The position numbers and the translations under genes were made by a program. Below are positions 25,822 through 33,548 of a stretch of DNA of 64,000 nt, in pieces. Each line of letters begins with the position of its first letter. The first letter of the stretch is position 1. Source of the DNA: Pseudoalteromonas rubra (GTDB taxonomy: Bacteria; Pseudomonadota; Gammaproteobacteria; Enterobacterales; Alteromonadaceae); the NCBI RefSeq assembly GCF_001482385.1, contig NZ_CP013611.1:1054001-1118000 (forward strand). Direction: 5' to 3'. The notes beneath the pieces were generated by a model, which had not been told where the DNA came from, searched no databases, and saw nothing but the letters and a program-made list of their open reading frames with translations.

Positions 25822-25970
25822 GAAAGCGACTAACTTCCTTTAGCTTTCTGACAAAACTATTACCCGGTCTCGCCATTATGAACAGGCGAGTAAATAGATC
25901 TGCCAATTCGTTTTACACTAAAAATTATAGTGCTCTTTTAAGAGCAAGGAATTGGTATTATGGGCAGATC
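25822..25970 (+). promoter_or_regulatory. Structured 5' leader sequestering the rtcB start
   Basis: Elements in order: hairpin GAAAGC (25822-25827) / GCTTTC (25843-25848); hairpin CTCGCC (25869-25874) / GGCGAG (25885-25890); and a long-range stem. In the long-range stem GATCTG (25897-25902) pairs with CAGATC (25965-25970), and CCAATTC (25903-25909) pairs with GAATTGG (25949-25955). It encloses two small hairpins, CACTA/TAGTG (25916-25932) and GCTCTT/AAGAGC (25932-25945). The long stem captures the end of the rtcB Shine-Dalgarno AAGGA (25946-25950) and codons 2-4, leaving the ATG at 25960 in a bulge. Pairing is read from sequence; folding energy was not computed. Confidence 0.6.
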
Positions 25971-27120
25971 CGTCCAACAAATTACACCCAACGTCAGCCT
26001 GATCGCGTCTGAAGAGACCTGGATTGAGGGTTTGGCAATTCAACAACTTAAAAAAACATCAGAGTTAGCTGGTATGCAGCAGGTTGCCGGTATGCCGGAC
26101 CTACACCCGGGCAGAGGCTACCCGATTGGCGCGGCATTTTTTACCACAGATCAGATTTATCCTGCTCTGGTCGGCAACGATATCGGTTGTGGTATGTCGC
26201 TCTGGCAAACAGCAATGAAAACATCAAAAGTGCATCTGGACAAGCTGGTCAAAAAGTTTGCCCATGTTGAGTCTCCACTTGATGAAAGCTGGTGCGACTA
26301 TGTTGCAGAGCGAAAACAAGCAAAGCAAATAGACAACAAGCAATTTGATCATGCTCTGGGCACAATTGGCGGAGGTAATCACTTCGCTGAATTTCAATCC
26401 ATTGACAAGATCTACGACGAGACAACCATCAATGAATTAGGGCTGGACAAGCGCAGCTTGCAACTACTGGTGCATTCAGGCTCTCGGGGGCTTGGGCAAT
26501 CAATTTTGGTCGAGCATGTATCCAGGTTCAATCACGCAGGGCTAGCTCACTCAGATAGCGCATTTGGAGCGTATCTGACCAGACATGATGAAGCACTGCG
26601 TTGGGCGGAGCTGAACCGTGAACTGATCGCACTGCGGTTTCTCGGGGCAATCCGTACCAAGGGCACGTGCGTACTGGATATAAACCACAATCTGATGTCA
26701 CCCAAAACACTGGCTGGTGTTGAAGGCTGGTTACATCGTAAAGGGGCAACCCCAAGTGATAAAGGGTGCGTAATGATCCCAGGTTCGCGCGGTGATTACA
26801 GTTACCTGGTAAAACCCAAAAACACCACTGAGCCACATGTCAGCTTATATTCACTGGCCCATGGTGCCGGCAGAAAGTGGAAACGGGGCGAGTGTCAGGG
26901 GCGCCTGAGTCATAAATATAAGCGCGATGATTTATATCGCACTGAGCTCGGTAGCCGAGTGATCTGTGGCAACAAAGAGCTGCTTTATGATGAAGCGCCA
27001 CAAGCGTACAAAAAGTGTGAAACCGTGATTGCTGATATGGAGGACGCAGGTCTCATTGACGTTGTTGCCCGCTTTAAACCGGTATTGACCTTTAAAACCA
27101 ATGGAGACTGTAGCGGATGA
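25960..27120 (+). CDS. rtcB: RNA ligase RtcB, PrfH-associated type
   Basis: A 386-residue RtcB-family ligase that joins 2',3'-cyclic-phosphate and 5'-OH RNA ends using GTP and Mn2+. Metal and active-site motifs are all present: [43 protein letters not shown] and SLAHGAGR, whose His301 is the guanylylated residue. It is shorter than the E. coli RtcB (408 residues). It is followed by prfH with an ATGA overlap, so the two are translationally coupled. The pair is known to rescue ribosomes whose 16S decoding-centre RNA has been cut: PrfH releases the stalled peptide and RtcB reseals the rRNA. There is no rtcR or rtcA nearby. Translation start lies within the structured leader. Confidence 0.95.
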   Translation: MGRSVQQITPNVSLIASEETWIEGLAIQQLKKTSELAGMQQVAGMPDLHPGRGYPIGAAFFTTDQIYPALVGNDIGCGMSLWQTAMKTSKVHLDKLVKKFAHVESPLDESWCDYVAERKQAKQIDNKQFDHALGTIGGGNHFAEFQSIDKIYDETTINELGLDKRSLQLLVHSGSRGLGQSILVEHVSRFNHAGLAHSDSAFGAYLTRHDEALRWAELNRELIALRFLGAIRTKGTCVLDINHNLMSPKTLAGVEGWLHRKGATPSDKGCVMIPGSRGDYSYLVKPKNTTEPHVSLYSLAHGAGRKWKRGECQGRLSHKYKRDDLYRTELGSRVICGNKELLYDEAPQAYKKCETVIADMEDAGLIDVVARFKPVLTFKTNGDCSG

Positions 27121-27746
27121 TTTTGTTGCAACTTTCTTCAGGACAAGGCCCGGCGGAATGCTGTCGGGCTGTCGCTTTGGCTGTGAGTCGTATCACGCGA
27201 CAGTGTCACAAAACAGGTGTCGGGCTCACCGTGATTGACACGACCTTCTCCGGCAACAAAGAAGGATACAAATCCGTTTTGCTCAGATTGAATTCTGCAG
27301 ATGGTGATACCATAGCGACACAACTCGCATACCAGTGGCAAGGCTCAATGCTGTGGGTATGTCAAAGCCCGTACCGGCCAAGGCATAAACGCAAAAACTG
27401 GTTTTTTAGCGGCACAGTTACAAAGCTAGATGAACATTCAATGAGTCAACAAATCACCTTTCAGCGCTGTCGGGCTTCGGGTGCAGGTGGCCAGCATGTC
27501 AACACCACAGATTCTGCTGTCAGGGCAACACATACCGAGACAGGGATCAGCGTCAGAGCCCAAAGTGAACGTAGTCAGCATGCCAATAAGCGGATCGCCA
27601 TCGCCCTCATACACAACAAACTGGAAGCAATGAAATCCCAGCAACGACATGATCAGACCAAAATGCGCTGGCAGCAACACCAGACACTTGAAAGAGGTGC
27701 GCCAAAGCGCACCTTCACAGGTGAAGAGTTTAAGGAAAAACGATGA
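27117..27746 (+). CDS. prfH: Peptide chain release factor homologue PrfH
   Basis: A 209-residue class I release-factor homologue. It keeps the peptidyl-hydrolysis motif GGQ (residues 124-126 in [20 protein letters not shown]) and the basic C-terminal tail ([17 protein letters not shown] ... [13 protein letters not shown]), but lacks the stop-codon-reading domain 2 of RF1/RF2. This matches PrfH, which acts on ribosomes with a damaged decoding centre. Its start overlaps the rtcB stop by four bases. The N-terminal part ([20 protein letters not shown]) is typical of the family. Good length and intact. Confidence 0.94.
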   Translation: MILLQLSSGQGPAECCRAVALAVSRITRQCHKTGVGLTVIDTTFSGNKEGYKSVLLRLNSADGDTIATQLAYQWQGSMLWVCQSPYRPRHKRKNWFFSGTVTKLDEHSMSQQITFQRCRASGAGGQHVNTTDSAVRATHTETGISVRAQSERSQHANKRIAIALIHNKLEAMKSQQRHDQTKMRWQQHQTLERGAPKRTFTGEEFKEKR

Positions 27747-27794
27747 CCAAATATCGTCTGGGATGCAACTAGTATCTGAAAGGATTTTAGAGAA

Positions 27795-28022
27795 ATGATC
27801 TGTCAACTCGGATTACAATATGGCGCGCTGATCACAATTGTCGCATTTCAGCTGACAGAATCGGCGCTGCAAGCCAACAACAAAAACAGACTCCATACCG
27901 TGTCTGACGAGGTACTGAAATCACAGCTCGACAGGCTTCAGTGGCCGGCCAGAACTGAGGGGCATCGCATGTTGGTCATGGGCGACCTGGGGGTTGAACT
28001 AAGCAGGGCCGGGCGCTTTTAA
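27795..28022 (+). CDS. Hypothetical 75-residue ORF downstream of prfH
   Basis: Begins with a hydrophobic stretch (MICQLGLQYGALITIVAFQL) that could be a signal or anchor. A charged part follows (NNKNRLHTVSDEVLKSQLDR) and the end is LGVELSRAGRF. AAAGGA lies about ten bases upstream of the ATG. It is 48 bases after prfH and could be co-transcribed. No family is recognised and the ORF may be fortuitous. Confidence 0.3.
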   Translation: MICQLGLQYGALITIVAFQLTESALQANNKNRLHTVSDEVLKSQLDRLQWPARTEGHRMLVMGDLGVELSRAGRF

Positions 28023-28100
28023 ATACCTATGCGCACAGCGTAATTACTATAAAAGGGGACTTAGCTATTTCCCCCCTATCAGGCTGCGCCTTACATAAAC

Positions 28101-28142
28101 GCAATAAAGCGTGTTGGTTTATAAACACCACCACGCTTGTTG
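28101..28142. terminator. Long interrupted hairpin between convergent genes
   Basis: GCAA..AAGCGTG.TGGT (from 28101) pairs with ACCA.CACGCTT.TTGC (to 28142) around an 8-base loop. It lies between the 27795 ORF and the convergent DUF1330 gene. There is no strong T-run either way, so terminator function is likely but not certain. Confidence 0.45.
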
Positions 28143-28158
28143 CAATCACATGTCGAAT

Positions 28159-28464
28159 TTAGAGCTGTTTGTCATATTCAGAAATAATCGTGGTGTGCGT
28201 AACTGATGAATCGAAGTACCTTGCTTTGACCTTTAAATAATCTTCATCAGAGAAAAAACGCTCGGACGCCTCTTTACTTGGAAAGTGGATAGTGAAAACC
28301 CGGTTAATCAGTGCACTAGTCTCGGATTTGAGGACTTCACTGACGATAAAGTCGTATCCGAACCCACCATGATACTGACTTAATATAGGCTTCATTGCTG
28401 CCCTATACTGCGTATATACCGCATCATCCGATACGGCTAACCCGACTAAATATTCATACACCAT
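28159..28464 (-). CDS. DUF1330-like dimeric alpha/beta-barrel protein
   Basis: A 101-residue soluble protein of the ferredoxin-like dimeric alpha/beta-barrel superfamily, closest to DUF1330: MVYEYLVGLAVSDDAVYTQY at the start, a PILSQYHGGFGYDF strand-turn-strand, and the characteristic INRVFTIHFPSKEASERFF segment. Such proteins are small enzymes or binding proteins of unknown substrate. AGAAAGGAAAG precedes the ATG. Two 15-bp palindromes sit in its upstream region. Confidence 0.75.
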   Translation of the reverse strand: MVYEYLVGLAVSDDAVYTQYRAAMKPILSQYHGGFGYDFIVSEVLKSETSALINRVFTIHFPSKEASERFFSDEDYLKVKARYFDSSVTHTTIISEYDKQL

Positions 28465-28489
28465 AATCTTTCCTTTCTAATATAGGGGG

Positions 28490-28504
28490 TTGAGTTAAAC
28501 TCAA
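28490..28504. promoter_or_regulatory. Perfect 7-1-7 palindrome upstream of the DUF1330 gene
   Basis: TTGAGTT-A-AACTCAA, 26 bases upstream of the start at 28464, in the expected promoter zone. Confidence 0.4.
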
Positions 28505-28514
28505 TCACGTTCTC

Positions 28515-28529
28515 AATTGCCCGGCAATT
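28515..28529. promoter_or_regulatory. Second perfect 7-1-7 palindrome
   Basis: AATTGCC-C-GGCAATT, 25 bases from the first palindrome but different in sequence. It could be a second operator or a small hairpin. Confidence 0.35.
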
Positions 28530-28631
28530 CACCACGCTGCCAGCTCCACCAAACCCTATTTTCGACATATCAATTGAACTGCAATCGCTTAAACGCCCTG
28601 ACCACGAGGCCTTGGATTAATGCCTTTTAAT

Positions 28632-28955
28632 TTAATGCGCAGACCAGTTGAGTAAAGTCGGACGGTCGCCACTACAAATGTCATCCGTGATACGCATAGC
28701 CACTGACTTATCAGCCATCCATATAGCCAGCAGTGCTGAATAATGTGTTATCCCTGGCTCTTTCGAAGTGTCAATCGCAACAACATTTCCTGGGTGTCCG
28801 CATCCTTTGGAGGTATGGGGTTTATCAATACTGATTGTAAATTGATTGCCATAAAATTCAATAATTTGAATTTTCGCACCACTGACCTGGCTTATTCCCG
28901 CTTGAGTAAACATGGAAGCCATCGCCAGCGCGCCCATCAGGAGATATTTTTTCAT
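28632..28955 (-). CDS. Small secreted protein, unknown function
   Basis: A 107-residue protein with a signal peptide (MKKYLLMGALAMASMFTQAG). Its mature region has two Cys, in SKGCGHPGNVVAID and TDDICSGDRP, probably disulfide-bonded. The chain is predicted mainly beta (AKIQIIEFYGNQFTISIDKP). Similar small exported proteins with a CG-H-P motif are found in Vibrio and Pseudoalteromonas (recalled, not searched), without a known role. AGGATAGGTCAGAATC precedes the ATG. Confidence 0.65.
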   Translation of the reverse strand: MKKYLLMGALAMASMFTQAGISQVSGAKIQIIEFYGNQFTISIDKPHTSKGCGHPGNVVAIDTSKEPGITHYSALLAIWMADKSVAMRITDDICSGDRPTLLNWSAH

Positions 28956-29009
28956 GATTCTGACCTATCCTCGTTATTTAGTCTTATAAAATTTCAGGTT
29001 GTTATCTAC

Positions 29010-29591
29010 CTACTCTACACTCACGTTTATGCGCTTTGTCTTCGTAATATAAGCAGCACTTAATCCACTGATAAAACCAAAAATATGGCTTGAACTGCTA
29101 GTTTGTGCAGAGAAGTCAAAGAGGGTCGCTAAAAAACTGATGTTGGCGTAATAAGTGAGTATCAATAAAGCGATAAAACTCACAATACCCAGCACGTTGC
29201 GGTTAAATACGGCTGCGCCAAGCAGTAAACCAAAATAGCCCATAACCACACCCGATGCACCAATGTGATTACCTGAACCAGCAAAAAGCCAGACAAGCAA
29301 CCCTGTCGCAACCACAATGAACAAGGTTACCCTTTTAAAGTTAGGCAACCTGGCAGCCAGATACCCACTGATGGACAAGCCTACCAGATTGCTCACCAAA
29401 TGGCCCCAGCTACCATGGATAAAAGGCGCAGTAAACACACCGCTCAAATGGTTGATACTCAGTGGTATCACGCCAAAACGCCCTACAGGTAAGCCAAAGA
29501 CACTGCCTAACAGGTGTACTGAGATCATCAGTATCATCGCGTAAACAACCCACATAAAATTGGGCGGTAAAATCAATGCGCGCTTGCTCAT
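29010..29591 (-). CDS. Rhomboid-family intramembrane serine protease
   Basis: A 193-residue six-helix membrane protein with the rhomboid signature. HGSWGHLVSN (residues 59-68) carries the oxyanion-hole His/Asn, the catalytic Ser113 lies in GASGVVMG, and the partner His169 in SSHIFGFISG. It is a compact core without an extra domain. Rhomboids cleave membrane proteins near the outer face of the membrane; the substrate is unknown. It starts with AGGAGATAA upstream and lies just after the ybaB terminator, the first gene of the non-core block. Confidence 0.9.
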   Translation of the reverse strand: MSKRALILPPNFMWVVYAMILMISVHLLGSVFGLPVGRFGVIPLSINHLSGVFTAPFIHGSWGHLVSNLVGLSISGYLAARLPNFKRVTLFIVVATGLLVWLFAGSGNHIGASGVVMGYFGLLLGAAVFNRNVLGIVSFIALLILTYYANISFLATLFDFSAQTSSSSHIFGFISGLSAAYITKTKRINVSVE

Positions 29592-29634
29592 TTATCTCCT
29601 CATTGTTTTAGTCGCAGATTTCTAAATCTGAGGC

Positions 29635-29665
29635 AAAAAAATAGCGCCATACGGCGCTATTTTTC
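29635..29665 (-). terminator. Intrinsic terminator after ybaB
   Basis: ATAGCGCC-ATAC-GGCGCTAT (29641-29660) with an A-run on the 5' side, read as a T-run on the minus strand. It closes the apt-dnaX-ybaB unit where recR would normally follow. Confidence 0.9.
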
Positions 29666-29677
29666 TTTTACTTTCAA

Positions 29678-30004
29678 TTAAAAAGGCATTTTGAAGCCCG
29701 GAGGCATCTGCATGCCACCGGTGACTTCTGACATGCGTTTTTGCGACTCTTCACCTACGCGACGCACAGCGTCATTGACCGCTGCTGCTAGCAAGTCTTC
29801 GATCATGTCTTTGTCATCTTCCATCAGGCTTTCGTCGATTTCTACACGGCGCACGTTGTGGCTACCAAGCATAGTGACTTTAACCAGGCCAGCACCGGCT
29901 TCGCCAACAACTTCAAGGTTTTTAATCTCTTCCTGGGCTTTTTCCATGCGCTCTTGCATTTGCTGCGCCTGCTTCATGATATTGCCCATTCCACCTTTAA
30001 ACAT
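29678..30004 (-). CDS. ybaB: YbaB/EbfC nucleoid-associated protein
   Basis: A 108-residue DNA-binding protein of the YbaB/EbfC family. It has [20 protein letters not shown], a helical N-terminus, followed by the conserved [20 protein letters not shown] and a Met/Pro-rich tail ([13 protein letters not shown]). It forms tweezer-like dimers on DNA and is usually encoded between dnaX and recR. Here dnaX is 67 bases upstream, but recR is absent and a strong terminator and a rhomboid gene follow. Confidence 0.96.
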   Translation of the reverse strand: MFKGGMGNIMKQAQQMQERMEKAQEEIKNLEVVGEAGAGLVKVTMLGSHNVRRVEIDESLMEDDKDMIEDLLAAAVNDAVRRVGEESQKRMSEVTGGMQMPPGFKMPF

Positions 30005-30071
30005 ACTCTGCTCTCTTACACTTCAAAAATTAAAATTCTATGGGATACAAGATAAGGGCTTACTCTCGCAA

Positions 30072-32561
30072 TTACAATGCCCTTACCGATTTTTCATCGA
30101 CCAAGGCCTCAAACTCACGGGCAAAGGCCTGGATCACGGGGTCATGATTAACCGCATCAACCGCCTGCAGGTATCTCTGCTGATCAATATCCTGCTGGAT
30201 AAGAAATGGCGTGTTGTTCACTGCGTCAACAAATTCGATATTCAACTCGACCGGTGCATTTAGTCGCTCAGTCAGACTTTCATGCAGTTTTTCTCTGAGC
30301 ATACTGGAATCCAGATGCTGCTGACTTTGCTCCACTTGTAATGTACAGTGCTGGTCCTGACGATTAAACATGGCATGCAGTGCAAACTGCCTTACCCGGC
30401 CACCGAGCTGCATTTGTTCAATCATCTGCGCCCAGTCATCTTTTTGATAAGCGAATTTAATATCGCTGATTGGACTGACAAAATTCTCTGGAGCAGGAAT
30501 ATCCAGTGTATTTTCCTGCGTTTCTTGCTCGCCTGGAGCTTGTGGTGCTAATTGCTCAAGCAGCTCAGGCGCCAGCTTACTTTCATCTTTTTTAAAGCGC
30601 TCAGCCATATCTGGCTTTTTAGCTTTACGGACCGGTGCAACAGGCTGAAAGCTTTGCTGAGGCATTGGCTCTTGCATCTGGGTTTCCGCAGGTCCACTTT
30701 GCACAGGCTCTGCTGACGTTGGCGGGAAATGTCTGCCTGATGCAACAGCGCCGGACTCAGGTCCAGCTCCCTGCTGTGGCTCAGACTTTTTTCCTTCGTC
30801 CTCTCCTCGCAATAACTTACCCGCCCCGGAAATTTGCCGGTTTTGTAATATTCGGGCAATGGCCGACTGCGCTTGCTGCTGCTTTTGTGCAAGTTGCTGA
30901 ACCGGTGCATGCTCCGGTTGTTGACCTTGATCCAATGTCGGATCCGATTGCTGATGCGCTGCCTTTGGCTGAGACTGAGGCTCGCTCTGGTACTGCTCAT
31001 ACCCCTGAGATTCGGCCTGAGCCATAATGTCCTGGTATTGTTGCTCAATCGAGGCATCGCCCGGCATCGACTGAGGTGCTGAAGGAGGAGTCTGTTTCGG
31101 AGCTGCGCCTTCACCCTGAATAACTGGTGCCACTCGCTCTGGTATGGCCTGCGATACCGGAACTTGGTGCGCAGGGACATCCGCTTTGTGAGCAATAACT
31201 GGTACATCATTTTGTTGCACCTGTGCAGGCGGAGCACTCTGATGTGTCTGTGTTGCGCCTGACTGTGCAGCCACTTCCGCGTTCTGTTGCGGTGCGGGCT
31301 GCGGATCTGGCGTTACCGCCTGACTTTGCGTTGATGCACTAGGATGTTCAGGGGCAGATGCACTGGTTTGCGCCTGTGGACCACGTGGCTTCGTACTCAG
31401 CATATCTCTGAGTTTGCTGACCTTTCCAGGATCTTTTGCAGCTGAGGCAGGTACCGAACCAGTCGGCAGGCTAAAGTCAGCCTGTTCAAATGCCAGCAAT
31501 CTCAACATGATCATTTCAAAGCCCAGCTTCGGCTCAGGCGCCCAGCTCAGATCTTTTTTTCCGGCCAACAATAACTGATACATAAACTGGGTGTTTTGCG
31601 GCGTTAATTGCTGCGCTAGCGTCTTCACTTGCTCAGCCTCAAACTGACCAAAATTAGCCGCCTGAGGAACCAACTGAGTTAACTGCACCAGATGCAGTAA
31701 GCTAATCAAATCATCCAGTACGCTGGTAAAATTACCATTTTTCAGTGCGATGTCCGCAACTTCCGCTAGTAAGGCTTCCCCGTCTTGTGACAGTACAGCT
31801 GCCATCAGTAATACCGCATGACTACTGTCCATCAGGCCCAGCATTTGCTGTACTGCGGGCAAACTCAACTGACCATTAGTTTGTGCAATCGCCTGATCGG
31901 TCAGGCTGAGCGCATCACGCATACTGCCGTCTGCGGCTTTAGCCAGTACTTCTAGCGCGGGCTCTTCAAAATTGACAGATTCCTGAGGCAAAATTTGCGA
32001 CAGTTGCGTTACTATCTGGCTCTGTGCCATCGCATTGAGGTTAAACTGCAAACAACGCGATAAAATGGTGATCGGTAATTTTTGTGGATCTGTGGTCGCC
32101 AACAGAAACTTAACGTGCTCCGGTGGCTCTTCCAGAGTTTTAAGCAAAGCATTAAAGCTATGCTTGGACAACATGTGCACTTCATCGATGAGATACACTT
32201 TGTAGCGACCGCGAGTTGGCGCATATTGCACGTTGTCCAGAATTTCTCTCGTGTCTTCAACTTTTGTGCGCGATGCAGCATCTATCTCGATGAGATCAAT
32301 GAACTTACCGGCTTCGATCTCTTCACACGCACTACATTGACCACACGGGGTGGAGGTGATCCCCACCTCACAATTCAGGCTCTTAGCGAAGATCCTGGCA
32401 ATGGTCGTTTTACCCACTCCGCGAGTACCTGTGAACAGATAGGCATGATGCAAACGTTGCTCATTCAATGCATTTATGAGCGCCTGTTTAACATGCTCCT
32501 GCCCCATCATCTCGTGGAACGACTGTGGGCGCCATTTACGCGCCAGAACCTGATAACTCAT
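30072..32561 (-). CDS. dnaX: DNA polymerase III tau subunit (and gamma by frameshift)
   Basis: An 829-residue clamp-loader subunit. The AAA+ core has MSYQVLARKWRPQSFHEMMG, Walker A GTRGVGKTTIARIF, a zinc module (CGQCSACEEIE), Walker B-type YLIDEVHMLSKHSFNALLK, and the sensor-1 segment FLLATTDPQKLPITILSRC. A long Pro/Gln/Ala-rich linker (about 365-690) leads to the C-terminal domain binding polymerase alpha and DnaB. At codons 591-592 a programmed -1 frameshift site would yield a 593-residue gamma form. It starts six bases after apt and precedes ybaB. Confidence 0.97.
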   Translation of the reverse strand: MSYQVLARKWRPQSFHEMMGQEHVKQALINALNEQRLHHAYLFTGTRGVGKTTIARIFAKSLNCEVGITSTPCGQCSACEEIEAGKFIDLIEIDAASRTKVEDTREILDNVQYAPTRGRYKVYLIDEVHMLSKHSFNALLKTLEEPPEHVKFLLATTDPQKLPITILSRCLQFNLNAMAQSQIVTQLSQILPQESVNFEEPALEVLAKAADGSMRDALSLTDQAIAQTNGQLSLPAVQQMLGLMDSSHAVLLMAAVLSQDGEALLAEVADIALKNGNFTSVLDDLISLLHLVQLTQLVPQAANFGQFEAEQVKTLAQQLTPQNTQFMYQLLLAGKKDLSWAPEPKLGFEMIMLRLLAFEQADFSLPTGSVPASAAKDPGKVSKLRDMLSTKPRGPQAQTSASAPEHPSASTQSQAVTPDPQPAPQQNAEVAAQSGATQTHQSAPPAQVQQNDVPVIAHKADVPAHQVPVSQAIPERVAPVIQGEGAAPKQTPPSAPQSMPGDASIEQQYQDIMAQAESQGYEQYQSEPQSQPKAAHQQSDPTLDQGQQPEHAPVQQLAQKQQQAQSAIARILQNRQISGAGKLLRGEDEGKKSEPQQGAGPESGAVASGRHFPPTSAEPVQSGPAETQMQEPMPQQSFQPVAPVRKAKKPDMAERFKKDESKLAPELLEQLAPQAPGEQETQENTLDIPAPENFVSPISDIKFAYQKDDWAQMIEQMQLGGRVRQFALHAMFNRQDQHCTLQVEQSQQHLDSSMLREKLHESLTERLNAPVELNIEFVDAVNNTPFLIQQDIDQQRYLQAVDAVNHDPVIQAFAREFEALVDEKSVRAL
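30740..30807 (-). promoter_or_regulatory. dnaX: Programmed -1 ribosomal frameshift signal in dnaX
   Basis: The heptamer A-AAA-AAG lies in frame at 30792-30786 (codons GGA AAA AAG). Slipping back one base gives AAA AAA GTC TGA, an immediate stop after one new residue, as in E. coli dnaX. AGGAG lies ten bases upstream (the stimulatory Shine-Dalgarno spacing). About 20 bases downstream a stem CTGGAC-CTGA-GTCCGG, extended by outer CAGC/GCTG pairs, could act as the stimulatory hairpin. All three known elements are visible. Confidence 0.85.
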
Positions 32562-32567
32562 CGTGCG

Positions 32568-33113
32568 TTACTCGCCGTCAAACTCGACCAGTTTAAGCAC
32601 TTTAATGCCCATGTCTGTAACACGCTTCTCACCGCCCAGTTCTGGCAATGAGATGACAAAAGCGGCATCGGTTGCTTTACCACCAAGGCGCTCAACCAGT
32701 TTAGCGGTTGCTTCAATGGTACCACCAGTTGCCAGTAAATCATCAACCAACAGAACTTTATCGCCCTGCTCTACAGCATCAGTATGCAGCTCTAACACAT
32801 CTTCACCATACTCAAGCTGATAAGATTGGCTAATCACTTCACGTGGTAACTTACCTGGCTTACGTACCGGAATAAACGGCAAACCCAGTTCATAAGCTAA
32901 AGGCGCACCAAAGATAAAGCCACGAGACTCAGTACCAATGATTTTGGTGAATCCCTGATCTTTGTATGCTGCAACCAGGCAATCCATCGTTGCTTTAAAA
33001 GCTGCCGGATTAGCCAACAAGGTTGTGACATCACGGAACATGATCCCTTCTTTCGGATAGTTAGGAACCGTTGCGATGCTGTCTTTAATCAGTGACAAAT
33101 TTGCTTGTGTCAT
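32568..33113 (-). CDS. apt: Adenine phosphoribosyltransferase
   Basis: A 181-residue purine-salvage enzyme converting adenine and PRPP to AMP. The PRPP-binding motif [20 protein letters not shown] and the family motifs [33 protein letters not shown] and [12 protein letters not shown] are intact. The ATG at 33113 ([20 protein letters not shown]) gives the usual length; upstream in-frame codons are non-conserved. First gene of the apt-dnaX-ybaB unit, a common gammaproteobacterial arrangement, six bases from dnaX. Confidence 0.97.
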   Translation of the reverse strand: MTQANLSLIKDSIATVPNYPKEGIMFRDVTTLLANPAAFKATMDCLVAAYKDQGFTKIIGTESRGFIFGAPLAYELGLPFIPVRKPGKLPREVISQSYQLEYGEDVLELHTDAVEQGDKVLLVDDLLATGGTIEATAKLVERLGGKATDAAFVISLPELGGEKRVTDMGIKVLKLVEFDGE

Positions 33114-33223
33114 AATTGAATGCTTAATAAGTTTTAATATCAAAGAGCTCGATTATAACAAGAAAGCATTCACATGAAATGCCAGGAGGCAGGATTTTGC
33201 GATAAATTCACAATCTTCGGATA

Positions 33224-33256
33224 GAAAAAAACCACCCAATCGACAGGTGGCTTTTT
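33224..33256. terminator. Terminator of the 40-residue membrane-protein gene
   Basis: ACCACCC (from 33231) pairs with GGTGGC (to 33251). On the minus strand GGTGG is followed by a T7 run; on the plus strand CTTTTT follows, so it may act both ways. Confidence 0.75.
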
Positions 33257-33278
33257 AACTCTAGGTTCTATGTAGCGA

Positions 33279-33401
33279 TTAAGCGCTCAGTGCAGTCGCC
33301 CAGCCTAGAATTGCATTCAGGCAACCAATGCCAGCAAATACAGCGATAAAAGCCAGGAAATACTTCGCGTTGAACGGATCTTTGAAATCACCTTTAGACA
33401 T
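33279..33401 (-). CDS. 40-residue single-helix membrane protein
   Basis: The ATG at 33401, with AAAGGTG six bases upstream, encodes MSKGDFKDPFNAKYF, then a clear membrane helix (LAFIAVFAGIGCLNAILGWA) and TALSA before TAA. The gene has its own terminator and a palindrome upstream (TGGACA-AAAC-TGTCCA, 33448-33463). All the signs of a real small gene are present. It lies between apt and hvfC, 147 bases downstream of hvfC on the same strand. No family is recognised; an accessory subunit of a membrane complex is one possibility. Confidence 0.65.
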   Translation of the reverse strand: MSKGDFKDPFNAKYFLAFIAVFAGIGCLNAILGWATALSA

Positions 33402-33548
33402 ATTACACCTTTATTTATTAAGCGCTGGGTGAGCAAACAGCCTAAAGTGGACAAAACTGTCCAGAGTCAGCCGCTTGTCCTGCACTCAGCATAAGCACGA
33501 CAAAACGGCGCCCATAATAATCGAACTTAACAAGCTGATAAAGGGGAA

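Noticed and set aside
30587..30593. Second A6G run in dnaX as a frameshift site
   Set aside because: It is out of phase for A-AAA-AAG slippage (AAA would not be a zero-frame codon), unlike the run at 30786-30792.
30548..31237. 229-residue minus-strand ORF and plus-strand ORFs inside dnaX
   Set aside because: Shadows of the Gln/Pro-rich tau linker with unnatural Arg/Ser/Leu composition; no start signals.
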